DNA of 64,000 bases from Vitis vinifera (GCF_030704535.1 NC_081822.1:8536501-8600500), one strand, 5' to 3'. Counted from the first letter of the stretch, positions 24,901 to 38,152 are shown. Notes: generated by a model not told the origin, from the sequence alone. A program made the numbers and translations.

Positions 24901-26397
24901 GTCTTATATTGCTGTTATGGAATCTCAGAGTTTTACCATCCGCAGGCTTCTTTTGTCCTATGCCGAGTATTTGTCAAATCTCCAAGTGGAAACAATGCAT
25001 CAGACCATGTTATAAGTTCTTGTGGTGAAGAAAGTGTTTCAGCAGTACGTCATGTTGGTATTCAGCATGATGGAACCGCAACATCTGACATTGTTGAAGC
25101 TAACGTGCATGGTGACAACTCTGTTGACACAAAAAATGAGATCCCTAAGATTTCAGCAAGATTGCTTAGTGAGCTAGATGATCAAGTTATGACTCACCGG
25201 GGGTTTGTTGCCGACTTTAACTTTCCCTTGGGTATTCAGGCACATAATCCTGTAAGACTTCTTCAGCATTTTCTCTTGTTATATCTAGACTCAAATAGTA
25301 TCTTGTTCATTATCATGCTCCAGGTATTACATTCTTTGATGAAACTTCAATACCATAATATATATTTATGTTGCACATGCCATTCACCATACTCATTTTA
25401 TACCAAATTTTAATATTTTTGATAGGTAAACATTTTTTTGTTTTTAATTTTTGTCCTCACTGGGAGTTAAACTGGAATCTCCCCAGCCACACTTCAACTC
25501 CTTACCACTGGAGCCAGTCCTCAAGGGCTTGTTATACCTATTGTTTTGTACTTCAGAATGTTGTTTTTCACAATGTAAGCAAGTTCATGATGTAATTTTT
25601 TTTTTTTTTTTGCTGTCACCAATTACAAACTGCCATATATGCAAAAGTTCACTTTTTTTTTTTCAAGACTTGAATTATGTATATGGAAACTAAAAAATCG
25701 TATATCAATGTAATATGTAGTCTTTTGCAATGCAATTTGTATGAAGTTACAACTTGCTGTCCTCATGAATGTTTTCTTATCATTGCACAGATTTGGCTGA
25801 TGTTTGAACTATGATTGACTGCAGTGGCAAAATTTGCAGTCAATGGTAGGAAGAATTCACATATATCCACAAAAAAATTTCAAATCTCAAATGTTCATAT
25901 TAAGTTATTAACCTGAAACTGCTATTGTGGATGTTCCAACCCTTTTGAAATTGGGATTGGACTTCATAATTCTTTTCTTGTACTCCCTTTTAGTTCCCTG
26001 CAAAGTAGTTTTCTCTGCTCATTATTTGAATTCTGTAACTTTTTCTTTAATATTCACTCTGATTAACATCCATATTTTAGTGGCAGAACTGAAATTTCTA
26101 TTGCCTGATTCTGCAAATGAATTTTTTAACTGAGCGTGCATGTATTATGTATATTTATCCAGTTCCCATGGCCGTATATTCTGTTCTCTTCATACTAATT
26201 CTTTGTCTTCCTTTTTCATATTAGCAACATTCCTCAATGTGTCATGAATGGTGGGTGGTGTGCAGGTGATGTCAACCAGTGGTAGCACAAGGTTTGTAGA
26301 TGGTACGACTCAAGGGTTAATGTCCATTCTAGAGGAAGATTTCATAGAGTTGGATGATCTTGTTTACCCACTTTTGGGCATTGATCAGTCACGATAG
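21985..26397 (+). CDS. NAC-domain transcription factor, three exons
   Basis: Coding exons are 21985-22455, 24946-25251 and 26266-26397, all phase 0 with GT-AG borders (AAG|GTACTT, GCAG|GCTTC, CCT|GTAAGA, GCAG|GTGATG). They give 302 residues. The N-terminal NAC domain spans roughly residues 10-170: LPPGCRFHPSEEQLIRYYL, then IGELDLYGYEPFNLPD, HWYCYTARVLKEKG, GGFWKRTGRVRDV, TDWVMFEYAL and, after intron 1, ASFVLCRVFVKSP. NAC proteins bind DNA as dimers in the nucleus, and the acidic C-terminus (ILEEDFIELDDL) is a plausible activation segment. The usual K-A-T-G-K-D signature is replaced by KRTGRVRD. An in-frame extension to 21913 would need a non-ATG start, so I chose the ATG at 21985. No transmembrane segment is seen. 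Confidence 0.9.
23343..24080 (-). mobile_element. 5'-truncated LINE fragment in NAC intron 1
   Basis: A T run at 23343-23349 followed by GATAGGAGAAGG marks the poly-A end of a minus-strand LINE. Upstream on that strand, broken frames read FCIPQKWDVLS, then LWEEEESVYHILLHSQSRVLWHLI and KVEWPLETPPNWHGTFARK. This is the RT-associated zinc-binding region, with stops and frameshifts. Only the 3' end of the LINE is present, and the upper boundary is approximate. It lies antisense within the intron. Confidence 0.85.
24345..24405. repeat. short tandem repeat in NAC intron 1
   Basis: The phrase CAAACTTTGGTATGCATTAC occurs twice in a row (period 27 bp), with a partial third copy. Probably without function. 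Confidence 0.8.
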
Positions 26398-28879
26398 ACA
26401 TTGAAATGATTGGTTAGACATTAAAGCATTTGGTTCAAGAGAACGGGGTTAAAAAATTTTGATGCTTGGATTAAATTATTGCCTTAAAATTGATTGGCCG
26501 TGGGGTTTAGATAATCCCCACAAGAAAAAGGAAGGGATTTAAATATTGAAAGTGCTTTAGATAGCATCAAATGAAGACATATGCTGTTGTTTGTTGTGAA
26601 GTTGAGACACCCGGCAAAAGAAGAAGGCTGTGAAGTTAAAAGATAAGTCATGGCAGACTGGCTTTGCCTGTCAAGGTAATTATGCAATTTTATTTAATCT
26701 TCATCTTTCAATTTTGTTTTAGGTAAAGATTGGTGATTCTCATTTGTTTATCCTTCTAGGTTTGATAGGCATTTTTCTCCGGAGGAACACAGGAGATTGA
26801 TATATTTTACGAAGCCAATCAATCAGTATCTGCTGCTTCACCTGGCTTGGGTTGAAGGAGATTTTTCTTTATCACTGTTCTCATGTAAATTACCCCTGCC
26901 TTTTAGCAAGACTATTGCTTTTAGCTTGATCTAATTTCCTTTACCAAATTTTCTTGTTAAGGTAGATAAAACTATTAAAAGCTATGGATTGCAATGGAGT
27001 ATGATAGTAATTGTGGGTTGAGACTACTGTTGGATTATGGAGTCATGCTTCTGAGTTCTGAGAAAGACACACATGATTAGTAAGCTCTCACAACAACTCG
27101 GTAGTTTCCAGGATTTTAATGCGATAATCCACCATCTTTATTCCAAACTTTTCTTCTGAAGAGATTGTTGACACGTCTTTTGTCCAGCAAGAATATAGCC
27201 ACGTGTATCACATTATTTGATGTAACTGGAAACTCCACTGCAAGAAATGGGGCTAAGGGCAAGGTTATTTTCAATATGAAAACGCAAAACCCTTGGGATG
27301 TTAGGACTTTGACGTTGTCGACAACCACATCAATATGTGAGCCATCTAGACGCCTATTGTTCTGGCGTCTGGATTCCTATCCATTAAATTGCATCTAAGA
27401 CGTTTTCATCAACCCTACATTTCTTGTCATTACTTGGTGGTGGTGGTAGTGGTGGTTTAACAGGTCAATGGGCGTTTTACTGTCGTTTATTTATACCCCC
27501 TTCTCGTGTTCGACTTTTAAATTAAAAATGAACTCGCTTTCAACGTGTATAATCATTGTCACTCATGCAATATTTTCATCTCTCCCATATGGTCACACAT
27601 GCTAATGGCGGTGGGTCATCTTAATCCTCATGTCCAGTCCATTCAGACCCAGGGCGGTTCATGAGTTTTTCCTCAGCCAAAATTAAATGATTCAATCACC
27701 ACACACACCCACCTTTCCAGAAAAGGATTTAATGGTGAAATGATAAAAGGATTAGGCCCCATTTTGATGCCAACGACCACGCCTCTTTGCTTGAACCACT
27801 CGACTCCTTGTTTAAGACCCCACTCTATTCCCATTTTCCACACAGCCGCACTTGGTGAAGACCTCTTCTTCGACGTTTGCACTTGAAAGCCACATTCATT
27901 CACTCAAGTGGTTCACAAAATTGCGCCTCAAGTTGTGAGGGTTCCTCGCCAAGTGCTCACCTTGTCTGACCTCAAAAGCACGTACAATAAAATTTTCAAT
28001 ATTCCCTTAGGCGCATGGAATCACTACTCTTCTTTATTTTATTTTTCCTAATAGGAGCTGTTACGCAATGGGTTATATAAGCAATCCACATGTCTAGATT
28101 AGGACCTTATTTTCTGGCCTAACATAAATCCATAAAAATACAAAGATAAAAAAGCAAAGCAACCACCTTTGAAAGGTGAGCCAAGAAAAAGCACGTATAG
28201 GACCAAAGACTCGAGAATAAGAGAGGCCCACCCACGCCAGGAATGAGATATATGAACGGTAGGAGGTGCCATTGAAAGGGTGTTGGGGTAATACAACCAT
28301 TTGAACTTGCACGCCTCTTTATTCATCCCATTAAACCACAAGCAAAAGAGTCTTTGTCTTCACACCTCCTTTACCCATTTCCCTTATTTTTATTTTATTT
28401 ATTATGCGCACAAGTTGTGTAGCATTAAAATCATAATCCCCCATTAGATGCATCCCACCTCAAAAATATACCAAAAATCAGATACATTATATTTAGAAAT
28501 TATCATACAAGATTTTTTTCCTTTCCACTAAATTTATTATAAGAATATGGAAAATGCAACGTATTTAGAAATGGATGGGTCCATGGGTATTGAAGGGAAA
28601 CCAGGTGTACAGGCATTAAGGTTGAAAGTTGTGGTGTTAGGGTGAGACACACCTCAGGTTGAGGTTAGGGTAGGGGCAGGTGGGTTCGCCAGTGGCATTG
28701 GGAGATGGGTTTAAATTTGAGAGAGGGAGAGGCTCTTGGGCGTGTGATGGGGCATGGGACGAGGGAGGGGGGCAGAAAGGCGGAGACCAGAGGGGCATTT
28801 GGCAAGCGGGCCAACAGGACACCTTCGGCTTTGTTGTTGGTTTATTAAATTGAATTGTTAGGAAACTGCTGCTCGTGTG
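26398..28879. other. NAC 3' UTR and intergenic DNA before the RING-H2 gene
   Basis: The first few hundred bases are likely NAC 3' UTR. A segment at about 27116-27400 is open on both strands but belongs to no family I know. A GGT-rich patch lies near 27435-27460. From 28630 to 28800 the plus strand is G-rich, which may be part of the RING-H2 gene promoter. Confidence 0.4.
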
Positions 28880-30745
28880 ACTATTAACTTCTCTCTCTTC
28901 AGACCATTCTCATCTCCTCTAACCCTCTCTCTTTCTCCCTTTCCTCACTGTGTTTGTCGTCTCTCTCTCTCTCTTTTTCCCCTCTCTATCTTTTCTCCAG
29001 GAAGGGGGAAAAAACGAGGAAGCAGCTAAGGGGGGAAAGAGAGCCTTCTCCTTCATTTTTTTTGGCCCTCTTATTGTAGATCCATCGGTTCCTTCTCCGC
29101 TCATCTCCTGCTCTTCTATCATTTGGTATGTCTCTCGGATTCGCTCCTTTCTCTTTCCATTTTTTTTCTTTTTTGTCCTTTTTTTGTTGTTGTTGTTTTT
29201 AGGGGTGGTGAAGATCGATTCATGACGGTATCGGATTTGAAGGATTTTTGTTTATTTATCGGATTTTTCTTCTTTACTTTTTTTAATTTATTTATAAAAA
29301 TGAATAAATAAATAAATGGCGCAGATTAGAACGGATTCATTTCGTCGTCGTTTGGTTGCTAAGGAAACTGAAGCGGAAAAAAAAAATGAAGAAAAGGAAA
29401 ATTTTTTAATCTTTTGATTTGTGTTGAAAAAAGTTTGCCTCCCTAAAGAAAGAAAATCTCGGCTCAGCCTTTGCCAGGTCTCGATTTATAGGAAGTTTTT
29501 TTTTTTTTTTTTTACATTTCTTTTCTTTTTCCTACATTTTCTCAGCAACCAAACGGAGCATCATGGGTTCTGTTTGAAACTCTTCTCTCTTCAGCCTAAT
29601 ATTTTTAAAATCTGATCAGAATGTTTGTTAGTCTGTTCTCTGTTGTTTACGTTGTTATTTTCTGTTTAATAGAAGCTGATTGCAGTTTCACCTAATCTGT
29701 GGTGCTTTATTTTGGGATTTTCGCAAACCCTTTCTGTAATTGGTGCACATTTCTTGGTTGTAAATGGATATGTTTTCCATTATGCTGAATGAAGGATACA
29801 ATTTTGTATACACTACCTGCTTCGAATGTTTGATTTTCCTTTTGTAGGGTGGTTTGGTGTTCTCAAACCCTGCCCCTTTTAGTTGTCTTGACTTATTTGT
29901 AGTATAGGATTTGATCTGGGGTGATCTTAAAATGGTGCACAAGCGAGATGCAGTTGTCTAATCAGAAGCTTTTTATCTCCTTTCTTTGTTTTGAGCGGGT
30001 TGGAAGTGTTGTGGTGATATTTTAGGAAATTTATCTGCTTGTTCTAATTGCAGAAAGTGTATTGAGTTTAGTAAATGAATATGACGGTCTTAGTTGCCTT
30101 TGGATATATTTACTAAATTGCTTGCAGGTTGAGATGGCATCTGATGGGTTACCTCCTGATTATTAGCTCTCCAGGTTGCCTTCAGTTGCTGTGTTGTGGC
30201 CCTGTACGGCTTGTATATATAACAGCTGACTGGTTGTCATTGTCATTCAGGGAATCCATCATATGCATTCTTGACAACTTTTTCTGCTTCTTGTCCTTGT
30301 GAATCAACTGCTCTTTCCTTGATTTCCTTGATTGTATTTCCTTTTAATGTTCATTTTTCTGTATTCACAGGAAGACTAGCCGTTCTGAGCTTTCATATCC
30401 ATTTTTCTGTATGGATTAGCAATTAAAAATGAGGTTCTGAAAATATATGCTCTTTGGATAAACTTGGATTTTGAGTATCAAGTAGCAGACTGCCTTTTCC
30501 TTTGTGAACTGGTTGCCATTCATTTTGCATCCCTATTGTTTCTTACACTGAACTTGTTTTGCAAGAGTTAATATGTTGTTACATGATTATATAATTCTTT
30601 AACTTTCAAATCAATTGATTTTCTTTTTTCCTTTTGTGGTTTCATGGTTTCAGATTGGCCAAAGAAGTCCTTGTGTGAATTACTGTGTGGATTGGAATTT
30701 TCTTTGGAACCTTTACAATTTTAAAGCAGTTACCAGTTGGCCTTA
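28880..30745 (+). other. RING-H2 gene 5' UTR with CT-rich leader and introns
   Basis: A CT-rich stretch at 28890-29000 and a likely donor at 29125/29126 (ATTTG|GTATGTC) suggest a non-coding first exon. Acceptors at about 30127 (TTGCAG|GTTGAG) and 30654 (TTTCAG|ATTGGCC) fit one small non-coding exon and the exon holding the start codon. The candidate exon at 30128-30174 contains an 11-codon upstream ORF (30134-30166). Exon limits are inferred from splice consensus only. Confidence 0.5.
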
Positions 30746-33700
30746 ATGCAAGGGCAAAAAGGTGCTATTGGTTCCTTGCCTGAAACATTAAACTTTGACC
30801 ATGGATCTACATCAAGTGGTGCTGGTTTAGATCAGCAACTTTGCTGGAATAATATGCGGAATCCTGCAGAAAACCGGTTAGCGGATTATATGCAACCACC
30901 CAGTGATACAAATCTTGCATTTCTGAATTCTATTAGTCATGGAGGGCAAAACTTGAGTGGATGGAGTTTAGGTGAACCCAGTTCGATTAACACACAAAAT
31001 ATTGTCAGCTGTGATGAATGTAAAACAGAACATGGTTGGGCAACTTCGGTGAGTGGTTGTGCTGGAGCTGGTCCAAGGTTAGAAGAACACCGATGTGAAC
31101 CATCAAATGTGCTTTCACTGGATAATGTTAATGTAAATCCTAGCAGCAATCAGATTGTCAATGGACCTTTGTTTTTGCAAAGTTCCAGTTCTGATGCTAT
31201 TGCTCAGAATCTTAATCTAAATGCAGGATTTGTGGGTTCTGGTGGTGATGATCGTCAAGGCTTGGAATGCCCTAATTTATACAAGTCTAGTGGGTCAGAA
31301 AATCTTCCATCAGCTAGTAGCTCTTCTGATCCTTTTGGGCCTCGCATTTTGAGTGGTGGATATTTGGTGGAAGAGAATGATGGTAGGGCAGGTAGTTCTT
31401 TGGAAGGTCGTCGTTTGTCCTGTAAAAGGAAGGCCCTTGAAGGAAACATTGGCCAATCTTCTGTTGGTGGGAGTTCCAGTAGCTTTCAACGAACAGAAAA
31501 TAATGTATGGCATGCTGTTGTTCCCGCTCGTTATAATGCTGGTAACGGTTTAAGTATATCTAGCCCCTCAGGGAATATTATTGGTGCTAGCCCTGCAGAA
31601 CAGGTGAACCCAAGACTTGGGCTGGGTGTGAGGGGAGTAGCTACTGACAGCCTTCCTGTTTTAAATGTGCCAGGAAGTGCAGAAAGCTCTCATAGGAATT
31701 TCCGTATGAGGATAAATCCTTCACATCAGCAAGATTCTGTGCCCCATAATTTATTTTCAGCAGGTGGATCTGTTAGGCACTCTAATGTTTCATCACACCA
31801 GCAGTCAACAAGACTTATACCAGTTAATCATGCTCCAGACTTGAGGTCAACACCAGCAGCAGACAATGCAAGTTCTCAAAGCCAATCTGTTGTCAACCAT
31901 GCTCCTAACTTGCCTAGAACCATGCAATCTTTTAGATGGAGTGGAGCTTCTAGCTCAAGACATGGCAATTCATCAAGTCCTCTCATTTCTGGTGAGAGAG
32001 ATGCTGCACCTCGTGAGGAATCCAGTTCAAGAAGCATGCCAAGAAACACTTTGGAGCATTCAATGTTTTTACCTGCAATTGATCTCAGATCTTTGCCTCA
32101 AAATCCTACAAATAGGAATTTAGCTGGTGGAAATATGACCACCCCTGGAAATTCTGCTTCTACTTCTCGGACTGGCTCAAGTTCAGGTGTCAATTCATCA
32201 TCTGCTCCTACCTGGGGTCCTCCTCGTGATCCTCCTTCACAATATTCACGAAGATTATCAGAATATGTTCGCCGATCATTGTTTTCTTCTGTTGGTGCTG
32301 ACTCTGGAGGCCAGAGCAGCAACTATTCTCCATTACATTCAGGTCCTTCACCTTCCTCACAGGAGGTGGCGCCTTCATCTGGAGCTGGCAACCAGGGGCA
32401 TCATCAATCATATCCAAGGTCAGCATTATTGATGGAAAGACATGGTGATGGTGTTCTCGGAATTCCCTATTCATTGCGTACCTTGGCTGCTGCCAGTGAA
32501 GGAAGAAGCAGGCTAGTATCTGAGGTATGTTCCTGAACTCCTTATTGCTTGACATTGAGATATGTTGCAACTAAACATCTGTCATGTCTGTGGTTCTGCG
32601 GTGACTTTTGTTCATTAGATTTTTGGACATGATGATTGATGTGACAAAACACCGTATCTGATGGTTATATGAAGTCATTGCATGAACTAAACCAGTCCAA
32701 CTGTTATCACCATCACCAGGATTTCTGTTTTATCCAAATCATTTATATTCATCTTTGATTTTGTGCATCTCTAACAACCCTTTAGAAATGGGGACTTGTG
32801 GATGCTTGAGAGATTTTCTCCTTGTTTTGAAACTTTAAGGCTTGTTTGGCAACATTTTCAAAAGCAATTCTCACAAAACAGTTATAAACTGTTTTTAGGA
32901 AAGAAAAATTCTATTTGGGAACTCGGATATGAAAAATGAGTTTCTCACTTTATTGTCCATGAAGGTGTTATGCAGTTGTATGTAATGCAAAAGTTTTCAA
33001 AGCATTCTTTATGTTTTCAATTGCTTCTCAGAATACTATAAAACCATTCCTGAAAATGACTTAAATTTGTTCAAAAAACTAGTTTGTTTTGACAGCTAAT
33101 TCTCAAAAAACTGGTTTTAGACAAAAAATTTACAAATATGTTTTTGGAGTTAAAAAACTGTTTTTTGTTCTAAACAACAGAAAATTGGTTTCAAGAACAG
33201 TTCCCAAACCAGGCCCTTAGCTTTTCTCTCGCTCAACTTTCAAAGATTAGAAATTCATTTTGGTTTAGCAGAATTCATGCTTTGAATAATGCCCTAGTTT
33301 GAAGGATGTCCATAACCACCATGTGAGGCAAGATTGCTGTTGCCTATAAGTTTGTTCTTGTTGACTTTACTTACAATATGATACCTGAAATCCATGTGTG
33401 AAAAAGTAAGTAAATATGATGATTTTGGCCATTGCAAAGCTACAAACATGTTTCTATCAAGGACTCCTGGTTCTATAACTGGTACTCCAGGGCATTCCTT
33501 CCTGATGACATGTGTGTTTTCCACAGAATTTCTCATATTTGGCACTGAAGGCCTAGTTGTTAGTTGGAGTTCATCCTTTTTTTATGGAAATTTCTCTCAG
33601 TTGTGGATAATGTTTATTTTTACATGTTATTGGTTTAACAGTGTCATGATTAACCTATACTGGTTTATTTTTCTGATTTTATTTTTACTGGATTTTAGAT

Positions 33701-35509
33701 ACAGGATTAGCTATAATAAATGAAAAATAAAGTTTCGCTTTAATTTAGTTGGCATGTTGATTTCTTGGTGCTTCTATAGTAAATGACAAATGAAAAATTT
33801 GGTTTCAATTTGATGTTTTAGTTGGCATGTTTGTTGCTCAGTTCTTCAGTTCTTTCTATTTTATAATATGACAGAGGGATATTTATGTGTAATTTGGTCA
33901 AGTGATATAAAAATTGCATTGAACCTTCCTAACAGAAAATATTTTTCATCTTATGCATGGATGCTGAATGTTTTTAAATGATATGATATATTGGGAAGCT
34001 TATCACAATTTTTATTTCTCTGCTTAGTTTTAAAAACATTCTGGTAATGGAAAAAGGGTATTTGATTGTAGCTAACAATTTCATTTTTATGTGGAGCAGA
34101 TTCGCAATGTCTTGGATCTCATGCGTAGGGGTGAGGACTTGCGATTTGAGGTTAGACACATTATGTTGTGTATATTAATAGATGAAATAAGCTAAAAGGT
34201 TCTCATTTTTTCCAATTTATAATTTGTTAGTGGTGGAAATAATGGCTGGAAAACATTGCCAATATCTAACAGGGAAGAAAAGGGTGGGAGTTGTTTGGTT
34301 TGGTTTCTATTAACTTAATTTGATTTATATTTATGATGAGAATTATGACTGTATATTTGGGTTCATGTGAGGTGAGAGGTGGAAAAAGGTGGTTTCATGT
34401 GAGGTAAGTGGTGCCATAGTGGAAAAAAATTGGTCAATTTAAATTCACTGCTTCATGAGATTCATTTATGCATTTTACAATTAGATGCATTTACCTCAAT
34501 AACTAGGAGAGTGATGCCTGATCATGATTACTAGATATTCACTAAAGTGATTGGGTGGGGGGCGGGGGGTGGGGTGGGGGAGAGAATGGAAAATAGTAGG
34601 CCCAATATTGTTGACTTTCCTTTTTGGTTTTTATAATACACGACTCTTTGAAATTAGCAGTCCGTGTACTAAGTGAGACTTGAGGATGGAAAGTTCTAGG
34701 CCTAAGACATTTAATTATTTACAATTTTAAATTTAAGGAAAAAAAAAAATTCAGATTTAGGAGTTGGCCTCGCATTTGATTCTTTTCTATATAGATGTAA
34801 ATAAATAGCCAAAAGTTTGTATCTTGTCATTTCCTTTAACAGTGTTGGAGATTGCTATAAACTAAGAGCTGGTGGATGAACATGGAATCCTTGTGTTTAG
34901 CTGCAACATACAGGTGCTAGTTATCTTCTAATTGAATCAGGGGCATATAACATGTGCTTTTGCTTGTGTTAGGATGTCATGATCCTGGACCAGTCAGTAT
35001 TTTTTGGGGTGGCTGATATTCATGATCGTCATAGGGATATGCGACTTGATGTGGATAATATGTCTTATGAGGTAAAATACATGAAAAATGTCTTTGCATT
35101 TTGTTCTCCTGTTTGAGATTGTTATCTGAATAAAATGTTTATTGGGTTGTTAGGAGCTATTGGCTCTGGAAGAGCGCATCGGAGATGTGTGCACTGGATT
35201 GAGCGAAGAAACTATATTGAAGCAGCTGAAACAGCGAAAATATTGGTCAGTGGCCAGAGGAGCTGAGGTCGAAGTGGAACCCTGCTGTATTTGTCAGGTA
35301 ATATATTCTTTCTACATCTTCACCAGACCATGTCTTGTGTTTATGCTTTGTATGAACCGTTGGTTTATTATTTTCAGGAGGAATATGGAGATGGAGAAGA
35401 TATTGGGACTCTGGAATGTGGTCATGATTTCCATTATGGCTGTATTAAACAGTGGCTGATGCACAAGAACTTGTGCCCCATTTGTAAAACAACTGCCCTG
35501 GGTATATGA
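30746..35509 (+). CDS. RING-H2 E3 ubiquitin ligase, MBR1/MBR2/RHG1A type
   Basis: Five coding exons, 30746-32524, 34100-34150, 34973-35071, 35154-35297 and 35378-35509, are all phase 0 with GT-AG borders and give 734 residues. I start at the ATG at 30746 (MQGQKGAIGSLPETLNFDHG, typical of the family). The open frame extends upstream only through a non-ATG codon. The long N-terminus is Ser/Asn/Pro-rich and probably disordered. A conserved block before the RING (DMRLDVDNMSYEELLALEER, IGDVCTGLSEE) matches the MBR family. The RING-H2 ligands are C687, C690, C705, H707, H710, C713, C724 and C727. Such ligases transfer ubiquitin from an E2. Arabidopsis MBR1/2 act on the Mediator subunit MED25, but that substrate is not shown here. 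Confidence 0.93.
34553..34580 (+). other. G-rich tract in RING-H2 intron 2, possible G-quadruplex
   Basis: Five G runs of 3-6 bases separated by single T or C bases lie on the transcribed-sense strand. The pattern fits a G-quadruplex in the pre-mRNA or DNA. It is unusual in this AT-rich intron. Confidence 0.7.
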
Positions 35510-36144
35510 GAGGGGCTATTTTGAGGCTATTACTTGAAAAAGGATTGCACAAGGGTGGGGCCGAGAGTGGTGAAACCAACACCCGGCGGATGCTGCTTTG
35601 TTTCCCCCTTGGGAGCTAGTTTCTCATGGCATCAATCTCTTCTATGTCATGCAAAGACCCAGATGTATTTCTTTTCTTCTTTATATTTTAATTAAAGTTG
35701 GCAATCTCCTGGGGGAGGTTGCAAACCATTAAGGGGGACATTAAAGCAAAACTTGTTTTTAACTTTTCATTTATTCATGAACAGCATTGATCATCGGAAA
35801 GAATACATTTTTTTTTATTAAGTAGTTTATAAGTCTTTTGCCTACTGGTTATCATTGTAGATTTTGAAAAGATAAAATGCTTTGATGTGTGTTTGAATTT
35901 GGAACGTAAACTTGGTATTTCTTGTGGAGAGCCAGTGGATTTAATCAAATGGACCCTGGAAAGTCTAGAGTTCCGATTGTGCAGGAGGCTGCTCAAACCT
36001 TGTGAAACCTTTTGCATCAAAGCTCCGTTGGCAAGACCCATCAAAAACATTTACCCGTCAGGGTTGTTGGAGGCTTCACACTCGACACTCCTACCTCATT
36101 ACTCGCTATCGAGTAGATATTGGGGAAGCGTGCAAGGCACTTGA
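35510..36144. other. RING-H2 gene 3' UTR and flank
   Basis: Likely 3' UTR to about 35760. The rest holds no gene I recognise. Open frames at 35775-36144 on both strands look accidental. Confidence 0.5.
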
Positions 36145-36240
36145 TGTAGGAAGAGTGTAAATAATTTCTATTTTTATTTTTGAAAATTACTTTTAATTTA
36201 TTTTATTAGCCTTTTGTTTCCATACCCTTAGATTCTAACA
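36145..36240 (+). repeat. Copia element 2, 5' mini-LTR (96 bp)
   Basis: Starts TGTAGGAAGAGTGTAAATAA and ends TTAGATTCTAACA. It differs from its partner at 38153-38258 by a 10-bp indel and a few substitutions. Confidence 0.85.
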
Positions 36241-36242
36241 AT

Positions 36243-36470
36243 CTTAAAATATATCCAAATGGAAGCTTCTCTAGTTCACACTTCCTAACACTTTTAAAAT
36301 TGATTCCTTTTATGAGACATTCTTTAAGAGATGATAGGAAATGGTTTTTTCTACTATTGATGTAGTGAACTTGGGATACATTTTGATTGATCCAAAACCA
36401 GAAGATGGTTTTCATCTATTACCAACCTGGAAAACTGGTAAAACTCCTTATGAGTTGTGGAAATGTTAAA
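36243..36470 (+). pseudogene. Copia element 2 gag stub joined to an integrase shard
   Basis: Just inside the LTR a gag-like segment parallels the stub of the first element, with indels and stops. It is followed by a short integrase C-terminal piece ([10 protein letters not shown]) and a stop. Most of gag and pol is deleted. Confidence 0.65.
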
Positions 36471-37254
36471 ACAAGCTCCCAAACATTGGCATAAGTTTGA
36501 TCATGTGTTAGTAACTAATGGATATTCCATTAATGATGCTGATAAGTGTATCTACAACAAGTATGAGGATAACACATGTGTAGTTATCTACCTTTATATT
36601 GATGACATGTTGATATTTAGAACTAACTTAGAGGTTGTGTGTGAGATCAAGAAATTCTTAGGTTCTAAGTTTGATATGAAAGACCTAGGAGAGACAGAGG
36701 TGATTCTAAGAATTAAAATAACTAGAACACCTAATGGGCTTAAACTCTCTCAAGAGCACTATGTTGAGAAGATTCTAAGGAAGTTTGAACACTTTGATTG
36801 TAAACCAGTGTCAACTCCTTATGATCTTAGCTTACAGTTGATGAAAAATAGAGAACATAGAGTTGCCCAAATAAAGTATACTCATATCATAGAGAGCTTA
36901 ATGTACTTAATGAATTGTACTAGACCTGACATTGCTTATGCAGTAGGTAGATTGAGTCGATACATCCAAAGTCCTAATCAGGACCATTGGACTGATGTTC
37001 GTAGAGTCCTTAAGTATTTGAGAGGCACCATTAACTATGGTTTGTGTTTTAGTGGATTTCCAAGTGTCCTTAAAGGATTTAGTGATGCAAATTGGATCTC
37101 AGATTTAGATGAGATGAAATCCACTAGTGAATATGTTTTCATCTTTGGTGGGAGTGCAATTTCTTGGAAGTCTGCCAAGCAAACTTGCATTACTCGGTCT
37201 ACTATGGAGGCTGAGTTTATTACTTTAGAAAATGCGAGTTCTGAGGTTAAGTGA
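36457..37254 (+). pseudogene. Copia element 2 RT C-terminal part and RNase H
   Basis: The open frame of 265 codons contains the RT signature [10 protein letters not shown] (catalytic Asp pair), [31 protein letters not shown] and the RNase H-like FSDANWISD and [12 protein letters not shown]. Further degraded RNase H sequence follows to about 37580 with stops. The N-terminal half of the RT is missing, so no active enzyme is encoded. Confidence 0.88.
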
Positions 37255-38152
37255 TTTAGAAACCTCTTAGCAGATATCCCTTTATGGACAAGACCAACCC
37301 TGTTTGTGTCTATGCTTTGTGATAGCCAAGTTGCAATTGCTAAGGCTAAGAGTAAAATATTTAATGGGAAGAACATGCATATATGCCTAAGGCACAATAT
37401 TGTGCGGTAGCTGCTTGAAACAAGGGTTATATCCTTAGAATTTGTGAGGTCAAAGTTGAATTTGATTGATCCTTTGACCAAACCACTAAATAAAAAACTA
37501 GTGGAAGAAACATCGAGGGGGATGAGACTTATGCCTATTACAAAAGTCAAGAATGGTGGTAACCCAACCTATAAGAAATGAAAATTCCATGAAGTAAGTT
37601 TATATGGGTAATAACAAATTGTTTGTTGACTTGAAGTGCTCTATCAACTCTAATTGTATGAGAGTCCATCCCTATAGTGTAGATAGAGCGTATTCTGCAT
37701 TGACTAAGGTTAAATGTTTACTCTTAATGAATACCATATTCTTTATGGATGGTATGTTTAAATGCAAAACATACTTGATGACTTCACTTATATCAGAGTG
37801 GAGGTGGGGCCGCTTCCTATGAGAACTTAGACAGGTTCTCTAGAGCTCTCATGAATATCCAGGTAGGGCACATGACCTATTTGTGCCAACCCATTTTGTA
37901 CAGCTCGTAGTGTAGTTGAGAAAACCAATGTGGATAAAAGTCTCTTGAGTTACATAAAGAAACACTGGTTCATAAAAAATTATTTTCACCATCTTTTATG
38001 ATTCAATACTTATTAGTCCTAAAACGGGTTCATAACCTTTGGACACTTGTATTGATGCATTGGATTCTAGTATTGATGCATTGGATTCTTTTTTCTTAAA
38101 AAAAAAAAAATAAAAAAAATAAAAAAAATTACGTTTACACTCTATGGAAGAT

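Noticed and set aside
30737..30745. Upstream extension of the RING-H2 protein by three codons
   Set aside because: The first codon of the extension is TTG, not ATG. The family-typical start MQGQKG is at 30746.
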